A DNA stretch of 64,000 nt, taken from positions 13,041,918 to 13,105,917 of the forward strand of contig CALNVZ010003426.1 of assembly GCA_940671915.1 (NCBI GenBank), read 5' to 3'. The notes under the pieces were generated by a model. That model did not search any database. It was given only the letters and a program-made list of their open reading frames with translations, and was not told the DNA's origin. A program made the position numbers and the translations under genes. This stretch comes from Paracentrotus lividus (taxonomy: Eukaryota > Echinodermata > Echinoidea > Camarodonta > Echinidae). Of this stretch, positions 1 to 12,364 are shown piece after piece. Positions within the stretch are counted from its first letter, which is position 1. Each line of letters starts with the position of its first letter.

Positions 1-620
1 CGTGCATCAAATCCAGTTATTAATTGCTCATGACGCTCAGCCGGATAAGGGAAGCTATTGGTCCCGAGCTGAGAATCAATTAGAATGGATTTATAGGTAG
101 AACCACGGTTGCTCAAATCCTGGATCAATGAAGAGGTAAAACTGAAAAAAAAAGGCCTGCAGTGCTGACTTTGTCGATGTCAAGAAAGCTTTCGATTCCA
201 TCCATCGAAAGAAGATGATGAAAAATGTCTACGGTATACCATCATGACCATCAAATCCATGATCAAATCTACTAAATACCATTGACAACGTGCACACTGT
301 TAAACACAAGGGCTAAAGTTGTGACACCAAATGGAGAGATGGGAGAATTTAACATTCTTGCTTGCAGGAGTTTTGCAAGGAGATACTCCTATACCCTTTG
401 TCTTCACAATAGTTCTTGAGTATGCACTTAGACTAAGAGAGATAGCTATAGAGGACTCTAAATACCTTGGGTCATAGGTAAATTCAACAGAGTCTGATGT
501 CACGATCAGTTGGACAATACCCTGAAAGCTCTGAATGAAATGAGTGCCATCTGGAAGTCAATCTCGTCTTGAGGAATCAAATTATAGGCTTAAGAATAAT
601 GCTGATGGTTATTGCTTTCG
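1..620 (+). pseudogene. Decayed non-LTR retrotransposon (LINE) reverse transcriptase fragment
   Basis: Pieces of a LINE reverse transcriptase can be read in more than one plus frame. Around 95-125 is GRTTVAQIL, the conserved stretch ahead of the palm. At about 163-220 is ADFVDVKKAFDSIHRKK, the palm A motif with its conserved Asp. At about 300-470 are AKVVTPNGEMGEF and AGVLQGDTPIPFVFTIVL, the B motif region, followed by EYALR. The frame is broken by stop codons and shifts (for example just after the A block), and I did not find the catalytic ADD motif downstream. The copy is therefore dead, and its 5' part lies outside the window. The exact clade cannot be called by eye. Confidence 0.8.
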
Positions 621-1800
621 ACACTCTGAGTTGGCCGCCAGCAGACTTATTCTTTGGGACCTAACGCAAGAAGTGTTGTATACAACACAAGACGTACCCA
701 GGCATTATGAAATCTGATACTGGAGTAGTTGCAACTTGGCACAGACGAGCTGAAAAACTGCATGCGTAACCAGTAACAGGGATAACTCGAGGATTCGTGC
801 TAGGTCTCGGCAGTTTAGCCGGCCTGGTAGGTAGGCTAGTAGGTATAGACCTCTAGCTCTTGAAAGCACCCTTTTACGTCAGCTTGTTCACTTATTCTAC
901 CTCTAGGTCAAGACTGACAAGAAGCAGTGGTGGTACACATTTCGTTATGGGAGAGTGAAAACCCATTTTCTCAAAGCACAAAGGGAATTAGTGACAATTG
1001 CTCTGCCTTATAACGTCAACTCAAGTTCTAGAATAGAATTAGTCGTACATCCTGCCTCAAGAATATCTCGTTCTTTGGTATCCATGTCCTAGATCTCGTT
1101 GAGAAAGAGGAATTGCCTTCTTATTTTGCAGATTCCAAACAAAGAATGGGTTTCCTAAGGGGAAAACAATCTATAATCATTATTCGTGTGGTGTACTGTA
1201 GATCACGATAATTAATGTATCTGACACAGGTATACGACACAAGATTATGTAGCTGTGCCTCTATTATTTGCGCTAAAGGTCTCCTGACCCGAAAGAAAAT
1301 CTAGTACCTCATTGGCGGATCATTTAATACAGCATTGTCAGTTAGAATTTGGAAGTGTCGTACGCTGGAGTTGTAGAAAATCAGTTGTAGAACTTGCATT
1401 TCGTGAAACTGAGGCAAGTGATCCTTCGATCAGGACACTATAGCCTCGGTGAGAGATGCTCTATTGCTGAGCCAGTCACGAGGATTCGCAGAGTTTCCCC
1501 AAAAAAGCAACATCTATTAGTGAAAATCGTCCCGTAGCCATGTTATATTCAAAGGTTGGCGCTGGTAATACCTGAATGGAATATACCTTCAGATCAGATC
1601 AGGTAATGACCATGTATATACCTACCCGTTTCTTTTTCTGCAAATCTGTCACGGAACGCTTGACGGGGCTGAGAAATGATATCCCTGTGAGTAAATCGTG
1701 ACTTTAGGCACTGTCTTCAATTGATTAAGGAGGCATTCCATTACAATATTTTGAGAAAAAGCCGGTGTTCGAATGAAGTTTTAAGATGAAAATTGAAGGA
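621..1800 (+). other. Unrecognised decayed coding-like sequence after the LINE relic
   Basis: Short plus-strand stretches look protein-like but are interrupted. Examples are LILWDLTQEVLYTTQDVPRH (about 637-700), then after a frame shift TGVVATWHRRAEKLHA, a stop, and PVTGITRGFVLGLGSLAGLV, which is Gly-rich and hydrophobic. I do not recognise these pieces. They may be the 3' part of the same mobile element or another old pseudogene. No intact reading frame remains. Confidence 0.3.
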
Positions 1801-2040
1801 ACCACCTGACACCCTTCTTCTCCCGCTGAATCTTCACTTTCTCCTAAATAATTGCTAAATAATCTTTGTTTATATACACCTTTGATATGATACTAATGTT
1901 GACAACGTAAAACACCCCAAGAAAAAAAAAAGAACAAAATAAATATATCAATATAACGAAGACTTTGATTGATATACATGTAGATTTTAATCACTTATGC
2001 ATATTGAAAAGGGGGAATGGGAGGATAGCAGTAAAAAAAG

Positions 2041-2375
2041 GTTGTTAGAGAAGTGTAACGGGAGTGAAATAGAAAGATAAGGAGAAGGAGAGGAAAGACA
2101 GAGAGAGGTGTAGATAGAGAGAGGAAAGACAAAGAGAGGTGTAGATAGAGAGAGGAAAGACAAAGAGAGGGAAAGGGAAAGGGGGCGGAGAAATTTGTGA
2201 CAAAGAGAGGGATTGGAAGTCACGAAGGACTTATAACGCAAAATTAAGTACTTTGAGACGACGTAAGAAGGAGAGATGGTGAAGAGGAGTGTGTGTGTGT
2301 GTGTGCGTGCGTGCGTGTGTGTGTTTGGGTGTGTGTGTGTGTGTGTGTGTGTATGTGGGTGGGTGGGTGTGGGGG
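2041..2375. repeat. Purine-rich GA repeats followed by a GT microsatellite
   Basis: From 2041 to about 2175 the plus strand is GA-rich, with a unit of about 31 bp (ggaaagaca...agagagaggtgtagata) repeated two to three times. From about 2290 to 2375 it becomes a GT/GC-GT microsatellite interrupted by ggtgggtgggtg. Apparent proteins across it are simple Ser/Leu or Thr/His runs and are not genes. Confidence 0.9.
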
Positions 2376-4734
2376 CATATGATAGGGAGACAATAGTGGG
2401 AACAAGGGGATAATGAGTATGTTTGTGAGAATATAATGAGTTCAGTATTAATTCCCATACAACACGTGTATTATGAATGGCTCGGAAATATTACCCTCAA
2501 AAACTCTCTTTTTTGACCGATTTTCCTTAAAACCATGTTACTTAAATGGCCCAAAAATAGGATAAAAATACATGTAACTTATAAAACCAAATATGTTCCA
2601 AAAAGCGGAGGACTTGCTCTAGACGTTGGCAAAGTTTCAGAGCAATCAAATATTTTAAACACAATCTAAACAAAACTTCAAAATTTGAAACCGAAAACGA
2701 GTAAAAAAACAGACAAATTGGTCGCAAATCGACGACGTCGCTCTGCGATGTTAACGTCGCTATCATCGATCTCAGGGACGAAAATGCCAGGAAAACTCAT
2801 TGTGGTGCATCGTATACTATCGGTTAATCAAACTCAAAAAATAAAATAAAAAATGAAGCCCTAAAAATATGTTGGGGACACGTTTTGTGTGATAGTGTCA
2901 GGTGCACCTCCCTGTACATTGTCTCATAAGTGACTTCTGGTAGTGACGTCACAAAATGTGTGATTTTGGCGGGAAGGCCACAGCTCAGACCCGGCAGCAA
3001 TTCATTTTTGTGAGGCCCAGGGTCCATCCCAACCCCCTATGGGGTCAGTTGTTCCGGCGCTTTTCGCTTGAATAAATCTTCTGGGATGCCGGACTAAAAG
3101 CATCGCGAAGTTTTTATATTAGATGACTGTCTTACAAAGTAGACTAAAACAAAAGCAACAAAAACATTGTAGATCCACGAGCCTAAATGTATTCTAAATG
3201 AATGGTTGACAAAACAGAAAGCATTGGGAAAAGGCTGAATACAACCAGAAATCTGTTTCGACGAAGAGGACCTTGCGCGGAATGAAAACAGTCCATCGAA
3301 AGTCTTTACCACCCCGGTGATGAATGATAAATCTCTGAGTTGATCAACATCCAGCCAAGAATGATGAACAGAAGTTGAAGAAAAAAATCGACCGCTCCCA
3401 ACCACTTTTTATTTTCATTTTCCTCTGCTCCTTGTCTCTCAACCTCCACTTTTTCTCTAAAAAAGAACGAGTGAAAATGTCCATCCTTGAAGGGGTGAAT
3501 TTCAGAAAAAAGGTGAAAATACACATGTTCACTTTAAAAATGAATAAAAATAATTACTACAGAAAATATTCATATAAAGTAATGTGAAGAATGGATTTTT
3601 TTTCCCCTCTAATAGATATTTGGTTATCTTGGGTCACATTTTTTTATGTTTGAGTTGAAGCTTGGACACTTTGGTATGTTTTACCATGTTTACAGGAGTA
3701 TAAAGTTGTTCGAATCTAGTTTTTACAGAATATCAACGTTTGTGCGTTAGTCTCCTTCGGGCACTCATATTTTTTCTAGTGGACACAGTTCTTATCAAGT
3801 CCACGAATCGAGAGAAATACTTATTTTGAACTTGATATGTGAATTAAAATGATTTTCGTTGTCAGGTTTTTGAAATACGACATTTAGATGACCGTTCATT
3901 TTACACGTGAGCGAATGGATTCTTTTTTTAAGGGTGTGAGCCCTACAGCGAATGAACCATCGCAACGGTTGATAGCATCACTACAACAAGGAAGACAGCT
4001 AGACGGTAAAACTGGAACATCCACGCGACATTGACCGCTCCTCAATCCCTCATGAATCGAATTACAAACATTATGTGATGGCTTTTAGCGGTACAAACAC
4101 TCTTTGAAGACGATGGTGAGATAACCGAAAACGGAAGCGAAAGACTCGTCTTCCTTGATTTTAACGATTTATTGCTACTATAACTCCCAGTAAGAATACA
4201 GATTCCATTGGAATAACCTCCTTCCCTAGTTAGCCGAGGACTTTTGTAGTGTCAACGAACGCTAGTTCAAAATGAAAGGTCCCTCGACCACAAATAAGGT
4301 AGAGGAAACGTCGGCAAGAAGTGGTTACATCACATCGTTTTAGAATTCTATGTGCTTTATGAAACAGCGTTGCAATTGTTTCCTCTTTTCGTTTAATGAA
4401 TTTGTATTACACCATATCCGGTGAACATAAATTTGTGTAAAAGTATAGGTAAATTTGGGAGTTACCTTTTAGACTCTTTTATAAAGTAAATGTTTCCCCA
4501 CTACACCAGCTCTCTATATTTTTTTCTCAACCCGGTTTCAGCGTCCTTTGAATATGTGACTAAGAGGACCTTAGTTCCTAAACGTACTACATTAATCTTT
4601 AATACTTCAGACAACCTTGTTTTTATAAAATATGCGTCTAGGGAAAAGTGGTGTTAGAAAGTGCATTAATCATAATCACATAATGGTTAATGGTTAAAAA
4701 AAGAAAGAATGCTCATCAGCATCTCAGGCCTACC
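2376..4734. other. AT-rich sequence without a recognisable gene
   Basis: Only short overlapping reading frames occur here, on both strands. A minus-strand frame at 3094-3405 ends with one hydrophobic segment, but I see no domain, splice context or start that would support it. No tRNA and no clear terminal inverted repeats were seen. Confidence 0.6.
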
Positions 4735-5480
4735 TCAATTTGCTAATGGGCACATAAACTGTGCTAAAGGGAAGCCGTGGACCCAAAATAAGTTGCTTTT
4801 ATAAAAAGCAGAAAAATTAGAAAAACAGATTTTAAAAAGTTTGAAAAAAGAAAATTGGACTAATAATAAGAAAGTTATGAATATTTTTATGATGCACAAA
4901 AAAAAATGATCGCTACACCAAATCGGCAACACCTGTGATGTCACAGGGGCACAACTTGGCATGCATTGTCTATTTGTTTTATTATAAATTTTCACTATTT
5001 GTTAAGAAACCGTTTTCCTCATAACTTTGGCCAACTATAGATGGAAATATTATATTGCATCTATGCATTTTCATAAACTGCGAATCTTTTTTCTATACCG
5101 AAAAACCTACTTAAAATCTTGGTTTTTGAATTTCTAGATGGGGTGCTGATTTTACATTATATGTATAAATGCAATAGCATATTGCCATTATCTTGGCCAA
5201 CGTTATGAGGAACACAATTCCTTAACAAATAAAGTGAAAATTTAGCATAAAACAATATAGCAAGTTGTGCCCCTGTAACATCACAGCTTTTGTGACTGTG
5301 TTGCCAATTTGGTATAGCGATCAATTTTTTGTGCATTGTAAAGATATTCATAACTTTCTTATTATTAGTCCGATTTTCTTTTTTTCAAACTTTTTTATTC
5401 TGTTTTTCTAATTTTTCTGCTTTTTATAAAAGCAACTTATTTTGGGTCCAGACCTTCCCTTTAAAGGGCAGAAAAATTGG
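4735..5480. mobile_element. Fold-back (hairpin) element of about 0.75 kb
   Basis: The left half (about 4735-5065) recurs in reverse complement in the right half (about 5155-5480). Matching landmarks include ggacccaaaataag at about 4779 against cttattttgggtcc at about 5441. The block around gtgatgtcacaggggcacaa at about 4935 faces ttgtgcccctgtaacatcac at about 5267. The arms are imperfect and the loop is about 90 bp. There is no coding capacity. It fits a non-autonomous fold-back or MITE-like DNA element. Target duplications are not clear. Confidence 0.8.
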
Positions 5481-5848
5481 TGCTGCTGACGTGGCAAAAT
5501 AAATGTGTCATTGGAACCCGTTTTTAAATGAAAATTCGGGAATTTTTCAAACGAAAAATGAATAATGACAATTTATCGGGACATATTCAATTTTCTAGAG
5601 AAATTGATAAGGAAAATTCGTGTGTCCCTGTTTATTTACGAAACACCCCGTCATTATGAAAATTCTGCATTTTGATGGCTTGTGAAATACCATGTCAAAT
5701 GCAACATAGAGGGCAAAAAATTGTTACAGCATGGGAAATAATATTAGACGGAGCTTACTAGTAAGTAGACAAATGGTTTAATAATTATTTCCCAAACTGA
5801 TGATTCCAAACTCATCCACCAATTAAGGAATACTGTAATTCAGCTCGA

Positions 5849-5884
<36 letters not shown>

Positions 5885-5902
5885 NNNNNNNNNNNNNNNN
5901 NN
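5885..5902. other. Assembly gap (18 N) after a poly-T run
   Basis: A poly-T tract of about 28 bases ends directly in 18 N. This is a sequencing or assembly gap at a homopolymer. Confidence 0.95.
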
Positions 5903-6520
5903 TATTTTAACCATGCACGAGTATGCTCAGTTAATTATGCTACTTCTCAGTTACGGATACTTCAACTATTCCGTGCATCGAAATGTAAAATTTACAGCAC
6001 ACTTTACACTGCATATCACTGGCTGGGTTATGGAGAGGCAGACACTAGAGTGGCTAAACATATCACAATTGCTCGATATTATCTGTGTGTCACATGGAAT
6101 CACGGTTGACTGTAAATTGATAGCTCTGTTCCTTTTCAAGCATTCTACAGATCCAGAAACCTGACAGGTTATATGGAGCACCCAACCGAGGTAAAGACTC
6201 ACCGATCAGACAATTACCAAGCAGCATGTTATGTTGATTTTCGTAATATCCATGCAGAATGGAACGAACGTCCATATCGTGGATTTGATTGGGGGAGGGT
6301 TGGGGGCGCTCCACAAGCGAATGGAGTGAGTTATACCTTTACCAGTGTTGCACCGCTGGAGTTGAGAATTTCTTTCGTTTAATATTTTACATTACTTTTG
6401 CAGAACTGCCGCGCGTCGTGTGAATATTCTGCGCACAGCCGCACAGGAAACTTCTGTCTCGTCAATAGTAAATGGTATTTTATCTAAAGTATAAATGTGT
6501 GGGAAAGTTCTAAGACTTAC

Positions 6521-7195
6521 CTGATTCGGTGGTTGGCTCTGGATCTCGTTCCGATAGCATGATGATCGTCGCCCGACAAAGACCCGAACCCGTCCGAGAC
6601 AGGCTCGAAGGAACCCGATTTAATCCGACGTATATATCGTGGTCCATCTCTCCGTATTCGGGCGTCTGTCCACTCAGCGTGTACAAATATCGACTTTCCA
6701 TAGACCCCTTCCTGTTGTCGCGATTATTCCACCTGACTTTCTCATCTTCGATCTCGAGCTTTAGTTTGGTACCAGCTTCGACGATATCATCGACGATCTT
6801 AAGCAGAAGGCCACCGTTCATAGTCGCGGCTGTGTACCCTGATAGTCCGTTGCTATATATGCGCATTTGCTTATCGCGTATCTGTAATTCCGCCATGTTT
6901 GACGTTAAGTCGCCATCGCCTCCCATTCCGTCGCCACCGGGCGAATCCGAAATATCCAGCGTCCAATTTCGCGGCGGTTCGTAGTAGTCCAAAAAGAAGC
7001 GGGCCATTCGGTAGGGCCCAGCGAAGGAGATTTTTATTACGGCCTGACCGTCACAGCCGAATCCTGGCGATGGTTTAGGATAAACCAAGAGTTTGATGAA
7101 CTCGGACTGACCCTGTTCTACGATACCCGTGCGTAGGTCTAGAAAGATTCGTTCTCGTTCGTACAAGCTCTGGCCATGGTTCCCGTGACATAGGG
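6521..7195 (-). CDS. Internal exon of an unrecognised, probably extracellular protein
   Basis: An open stretch of 675 bp (225 codons) is bounded by a pyrimidine-rich 3' splice site (ending GATGTAG at 7196-7197) and a strong 5' splice site (CAG then GTAAGT at 6515-6520). Two bases precede the first full codon and one follows the last, so the exon is symmetric phase 1-1. That phase is typical of shuffled extracellular modules. The exon is much richer in GC and CpG than its surroundings. The product starts LCHGNHGQSLYERERIF and has three Cys (in LCHG, GFGCDG and GLCRA). It has a possible N-glycosylation site (NWT), a Gly/Asp-rich loop (SPGGDGMGGDGD) and alternating beta-like segments such as GLSGYTAATMNGGLLLKIVD. 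I do not recognise the family. Neighbouring exons were not found in the window. Confidence 0.75.
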
Positions 7196-7314
7196 CTACA
7201 TCGGTATGAATTGGGAAGAGAAAAAGAAAATTAAGAATAATATCTCAAATGTTACTTTAATTCAAAGGTATATATACATGTGTCTATACATGCACACGCT
7301 CACACGTACAAGCA

Positions 7315-7333
7315 CGCACACTCTCTCTCTCTT

Positions 7334-7372
<39 letters not shown>
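7315..7372. repeat. CT then CA microsatellite
   Basis: A run of ct dinucleotides passes into about 14 ca dinucleotides on the plus strand. Confidence 0.95.
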
Positions 7373-7374
<2 letters not shown>

Positions 7375-7393
7375 TTGGTACAATGTTATTATA

Positions 7394-8030
7394 GTTTTAA
7401 AAGGTCTGATATTTTAATTTGAATGGGAGGAATTTTTAAACGATGAAGATCTGTGAAAACGATAACACTATTACTTCATTTAACATGTGATTAACGGTCG
7501 TTTCAAACTTTTCTAGTTAAAACAATTTTTTTTTTTACTTGAAAATCGTATGAAGATACAAGTTACAGTTTTAAAAGGCCCATTTGAATACCTCATGGAC
7601 AAGCAAATGTCAATGGCAAGTGATTTCAATAAGTGGAAATCTGAGCCAATGTTTGAAAATGATTGGTTCTTGAAACGGCGTTTTATTTTTTCTCCTGACG
7701 AGAATAAATTTTCTAGATCTCTTTTGTAACATAATATACAATGTATACCGTTTCATTAATAACGTTTAATGGTATGAGAGATTTTGAGTAGATATAGGCA
7801 CAGTTTTAAAATGCCTTCTTGAATATTTCAAATGTAATGCAAATCACAAGTGTTTTTAAAAAAGTGAAAATCTGAGCCAATAATTGAAAACGAATGGTTC
7901 ATATAACGGTGTTAATTTTTTTTCTCTCGAGACGAGAATAAATAGTCTAGATCTATTTTGAAACATATTTATAGCGTTTCATTAAAAACGTTTAATGGTT
8001 TGGGAGATTTTGGGCGGATATATACAATGT
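7394..8030. repeat. Diverged tandem repeat, unit about 234 bp
   Basis: Two clear copies start at cagttttaaaa (7567 and 7801). They share blocks in the same order: aatctgagccaat, gacgagaataaat, tctagatct, gtttcatta and aacgtttaatggt. A weaker third copy may begin at about 7394. There is no coding content. Confidence 0.8.
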
Positions 8031-10071
8031 TGTATATCTGCTAATAAAGCAATCGTATGCCTATCTATAGTCAACATATCTTGTAACAGATTTTGAAATC
8101 AACTGAAGCCCCCAAAAAGTGATAGTTAATTTTAATAGCGATTTCCGTGTTTTTCTTTGGTCATCACTTTTCAATCAACATCCCCTGGCACTTGTCATTT
8201 GTATGTTTTTAATTTGAGCATTTACTACACGTGTCATTTAATCATCGTTTTTATTACTATTTTCACCGTTACCAGATGTAAGGACTTTCTGCTTTTAATT
8301 ATACACGTTGATCATTATCCCTTCTTAGAAGACATACAAACGCTCGAAAGGTATACATCCCCGGGGGACATCTAGAGTTGCCAATTTAAATGTAATCATG
8401 ACAGCTTATTTAGTGGTGCTAATCCCCTCCAAAGAAAATGTAAAAGTGAAAATGTATCATTGAATTTTGGCGGATACATTCATGCAATGGTATGGATTGA
8501 TTATTCATTCTGTGGCGAGTATAAGCAGCTCCACACAATTATTTTGTAACAAGTGTTTCCCTTTTAAGGTTTTCTCTGCAAAGAAAACTGGGACGAAGCT
8601 TATTGGTCATTAGTAAATACGTTACATCGGGGCTACGTTCGTAAATCGAATGTATTAGATAAATTTTCTTTTGGATAGCTATGCCAAACAAATCAGAAGA
8701 AATTATGCCAAACAAATCAGAAGAGAAACAAATCAGAAGAGAAAAATGATCCCGCCCCTCCACTCCTTCCTTTCGCCATTTTTAGGTGTTTCTGTTTGTT
8801 TATTAATAAAAAATTATTACAGTCGTTTCTGTAATTCACAGATGGTTGAAGGTGAGCCATGCCATACATGTTCCAAAATCGTAATGATGTTTAATCTAAT
8901 TTTATGTATATTAGTTCAGGGTTGTTTTTTTTTTTGTTTTTTTTTGTTTGTTTTTTTTTTTTGTACATGTTTGTCGAAGATGCTGCCAGGATCAAAAGCT
9001 CTGGCTCTTTTTGACTCAATATTTTAATCTATTATTTTCATCTAATTAGTTTTTATAATGTTTAAATAGAGTGCCTTTCCGACAATATTACAAATAGAAA
9101 TACAAATTTGGTCAGATTTGATTAGGCCTACGTTGAAATGTATTTTAGCTATATATTATTTTTTTCCCGCCAAAGCTGGGTTAAATTTTTAATATGTGTA
9201 TCTAAAAATATTATTTTCCACACTTTGAAATTATTTCAGAGAAGAATGAAATATTTTATGATAAGTATGTCACTTCAAAATGAGATTTTAATTTTACTCT
9301 GAAAATGTTTTATATCAGAAATTGCAGAATGACCCTTGCTATACACAAATTTTTTTACTCGTTTTTCTTTTAGATTTCTTCGACGCCTTACACTCTGTCC
9401 ACTAGTTCGAACGCTTTATTTAAGGATCCATACCCTTTTTTATTTTGTTTTGTTTAATTTATATCAGCACAGCTATTTTGAGCATAATGCCTGCGTCATC
9501 TACTGTGATATAACACAACGAGATGAGTGAAGCCGTATATTAGTGATGTCTTTTGTCCAATATTCCAAGCAGTTTAACCCTTTCATAATAAAGGGGATTG
9601 AAGTCACCCCTCACCCCATGCATGTCATGTATGGCAAACAAAAAATAGATTTAATGCCCACTTTCCTCGGATGTGATACAACTCATCAAGCAGGTAATTT
9701 AGGTTATCCTTATTCCTTGGATCGGAATAGTTCTAAGACTAGTTGTAAGAGGATGATTCCAATCAAGTGTTTTCTTCATACAGAATATCTTGACAAGTGA
9801 AACATAATGATATACATGTATATATTTATAAATGATTTTAACAAAAAATAAAAACAGCAATAACAGTTAAAAATACAAGGGAGCCAATTAATTTTTTTTT
9901 TTCACTCAAATTTTCGACGGCAATCCTCAGTAATCGTAGTGAGTTTCATGCCTTCACTAATTTACCTTTACATTATGCTGGTCATGCATCGATATTAGCA
10001 GTTAAAGTTAAAGTCAGAATTATGTACTCAAGTAGCATTTCCTGTTATAAATTATTATATTGTTTTATGTA
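8031..10071. other. AT-rich sequence without a recognisable gene
   Basis: It contains short direct repeats (caaatcagaaga three times near 8690-8745) and poly-T tracts near 8926-8965. The reading frames are short with no splice context or domain. Confidence 0.6.
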
Positions 10072-12169
10072 GGGTACATGCAGGTAAGGGCTAACAGGTA
10101 ATATGGGCCACCTGAAGCAAATCATGTCGTGACCATCGACCGGTGACCGGTGACCGGTGTGAGCGCCATAATGTTGTTCATATGAACTGTATATGAAAAT
10201 CTATCGTCGTGAGAGCATCTGATACCGCAGGGGCGTATTCCAGGGGGGGCGCAACAGGCGCGCCCCCCCCCTATTGCCGACTTAAAAAAAAAAAAAAAAA
10301 GGAGGAGGAAAAAGGGAGGAAAGAAGGAAAAAGGGAAAGAAAAGAGAAAAAAAGAAAGAAGAGAAGGGAATAGGCTCGATGCTTGTACAATTTTCGCCAA
10401 ACTTTATTCAATAAAAAGCCAAAATAGGCTTTATTTGGTTCTAAACGACCATAACTAAGGCCTTTAATGTGGGGAGGGCCACGAGGCCGGACTTTTCTCA
10501 TATTGTATTTTGCAATAATTGCTCAACGCCCTTTTTTTAAGAAAAAGAAATACATTAGTGACGAAAAGTAAAAATATTTAAACTAAAGTTTCGAAATTTC
10601 ACAAAGAAAAGAGGCCTCTTGGACCCTCTGCCTCCTGGGCCCTCGACCTCCTGGGAAACATAGTTGGCCTCATGGTTTATTAGAAAGTACCCCTTTATTA
10701 ATTCAAAATACTTTTAGAAACCCCGAATTTTTGGCTCGCGCTTCGCGCTCGCTGATGCCAAATCAAATGCACAATAATAACTCTAAGTTTTACCTTAAAA
10801 AAATTCTAAACCCCAAATTTTCGGCTCGCGCTTCGCGCTCGCTGACACCAAATCAAATGCACAATAATAGTTCTAAATTTTACCTTAAAAAATTTAAACC
10901 CAAATTTTCGGCTCGCGCCTCGCGCTCGCTGATACCAAATCATAATGCACAAATAATAACTCCAATTTTTACCTTTAAAAATTTTCAGCTCGCGCTTCGC
11001 GCTCGCGGATACTAAATTGGGTCTATTATAACACAATAATCTACCATTTTCTAGTACTAGAAAATGCCCTTTATTTATTTCATATAACTTTAAAAACCTC
11101 AACATTTTCGACTCTCGTTTCGCACTCGCAGATTCCAATTCAGAAGGGTAATATAATGCACACATAAATAGGTTTCTACGCAACATACATTGTCTTAGGT
11201 ATAGAAACTATGTAACTTTTGTGATAATTGATAAAAAAATGTGGAATTTCATGTACAATATGAATTAGAAGAACCCCCTCCCCCTTCCCTGACGGCGATA
11301 AAAATTTCTTCGCCCCCCCCCCCCTTTGGAATCCTGGATACGCCCTGTACCGAAATCTCTGGAGAAATTGCTGAAAACCAACAAGGTAGGTAAAACTTAT
11401 GGCAATTTTTACCCTGATGTAAAATTTGATATTTCACAGAATGTGATGGTAGAGTGTTTGAGGGGGTAACTCAATTGTTTGTATATTTAGTAAGCGTACA
11501 GTTCATTTTGATCATACTAGCGTGTACATGTCAATTTGTGAAGGGGTGCAATGTGGCATTGAATGCTTACCTGACATAGCAACATTAGTGCAGGTAAAAT
11601 GGGCAGTCCAAAAAATGGCGGAAATGATTCTGGTATTTAGTATTGGAATGAGGCATCAATCTCTTTGCTACGATTTTTGGGTATATTCAAAGTATATAAT
11701 TAACATAATAACTTATTACAGGCCTATAATTGATATATAATAATAATGAAAATAATATTTAAATATATTTTTTAAAGAATAATATACAAAATACAAAACA
11801 TTGAAATATATAGTCAAAGTATTTCTGAAAGGTCTTATCATTTCAAATTATATTTTGAAATTAATGATTTTCAACATTTTAAGCAAATTCCAGACATAGT
11901 AGAGTCATTGTAGTGTTTTAAAAATACATTAAATACATATGCCCATATTACCTGCACATGCAGGTATAAAACTAATATGGGCACTTTGGTGATGACGTCA
12001 ACATTTGAATATTGCAGACAGGGTGGTTGGTGATGATTGTTTTTCTTCAAAATAAAGTTAAAGCAGTAGTTATTGATTCATATAAACAAGATTAAACTGT
12101 GTGTCATTATGCAATTTTAAGCAAATTTTAGGCAAATGAGCTTAGAGGGCCATATTACCTGCATGTACC
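10072..12169. mobile_element. 2.1-kb TIR element with ends GGGTACATGCAGGTAA, TA-flanked
   Basis: The left end reads GGGTACATGCAGGTAA. The right end is its inverse (TTACCTGCATGTACC), and both sides are flanked by TA, as expected of a Tc1/mariner-like insertion. The motif GCAGGTAATATGGGC recurs inside and at the ends. The right 0.75 kb (about 11417-12169) is repeated at 40353-41120. The interior carries poly-C/poly-G tracts and the GCTCGCGC tandem repeats. No transposase frame remains, so this copy is non-autonomous, possibly a nest of several elements. Confidence 0.7.
10733..11130. repeat. Tandem repeat with GC-rich GCTCGCGCTTCGCGCTCGC core
   Basis: The core occurs at about 10733, 10823, 10910 and 10987, with a degraded copy at about 11108. 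The copies are separated by AT-rich spacers containing atgcacaataata and ttttacctt. The first two periods are 90 and 87 bp. Because both are multiples of three, a plus frame stays open and shows a repeated SARASRSL-x-PN peptide. I take that as a by-product of the repeat, not a gene. Confidence 0.85.
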
Positions 12170-12220
12170 TAATTATTATTATTCAAATTATCATATGTCC
12201 AACAAACTCTCATCCCACCC

Positions 12221-12364
12221 CAGGCACGGATCCAGAGGGGGGAGCCGACGTGGCCGGGACAATTTTTTTCCCGGTGTGATGGGACAAAAAAATTGGGTGA
12301 AGCAAAATCTAACATCCCAATTTTGCCCCCCCCCTCCTCTGATGAAATCCTGGATCTGTCACTG
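12221..12364. mobile_element. Small MITE with CAG...GGATCCAG ends and poly-C
   Basis: The left end is caggcacggatccagaggg and the right end is the approximate inverse (cctctgatgaaatcctggatctgtcactg). The inside has poly-G/C blocks. A truncated relative occurs at about 52481 on the plus strand. The element is 144 bp long. Confidence 0.65.

Noticed and set aside
6529-6984. A 151-codon plus-strand frame opposite the 6521-7195 exon
   Set aside because: It is the antisense shadow of the minus-strand exon, which has proper splice borders.
10731-11015. A 94-codon protein with a repeated ARASRSL peptide
   Set aside because: It is the translation of a tandem DNA repeat within a transposon, with no start context or conservation evidence.
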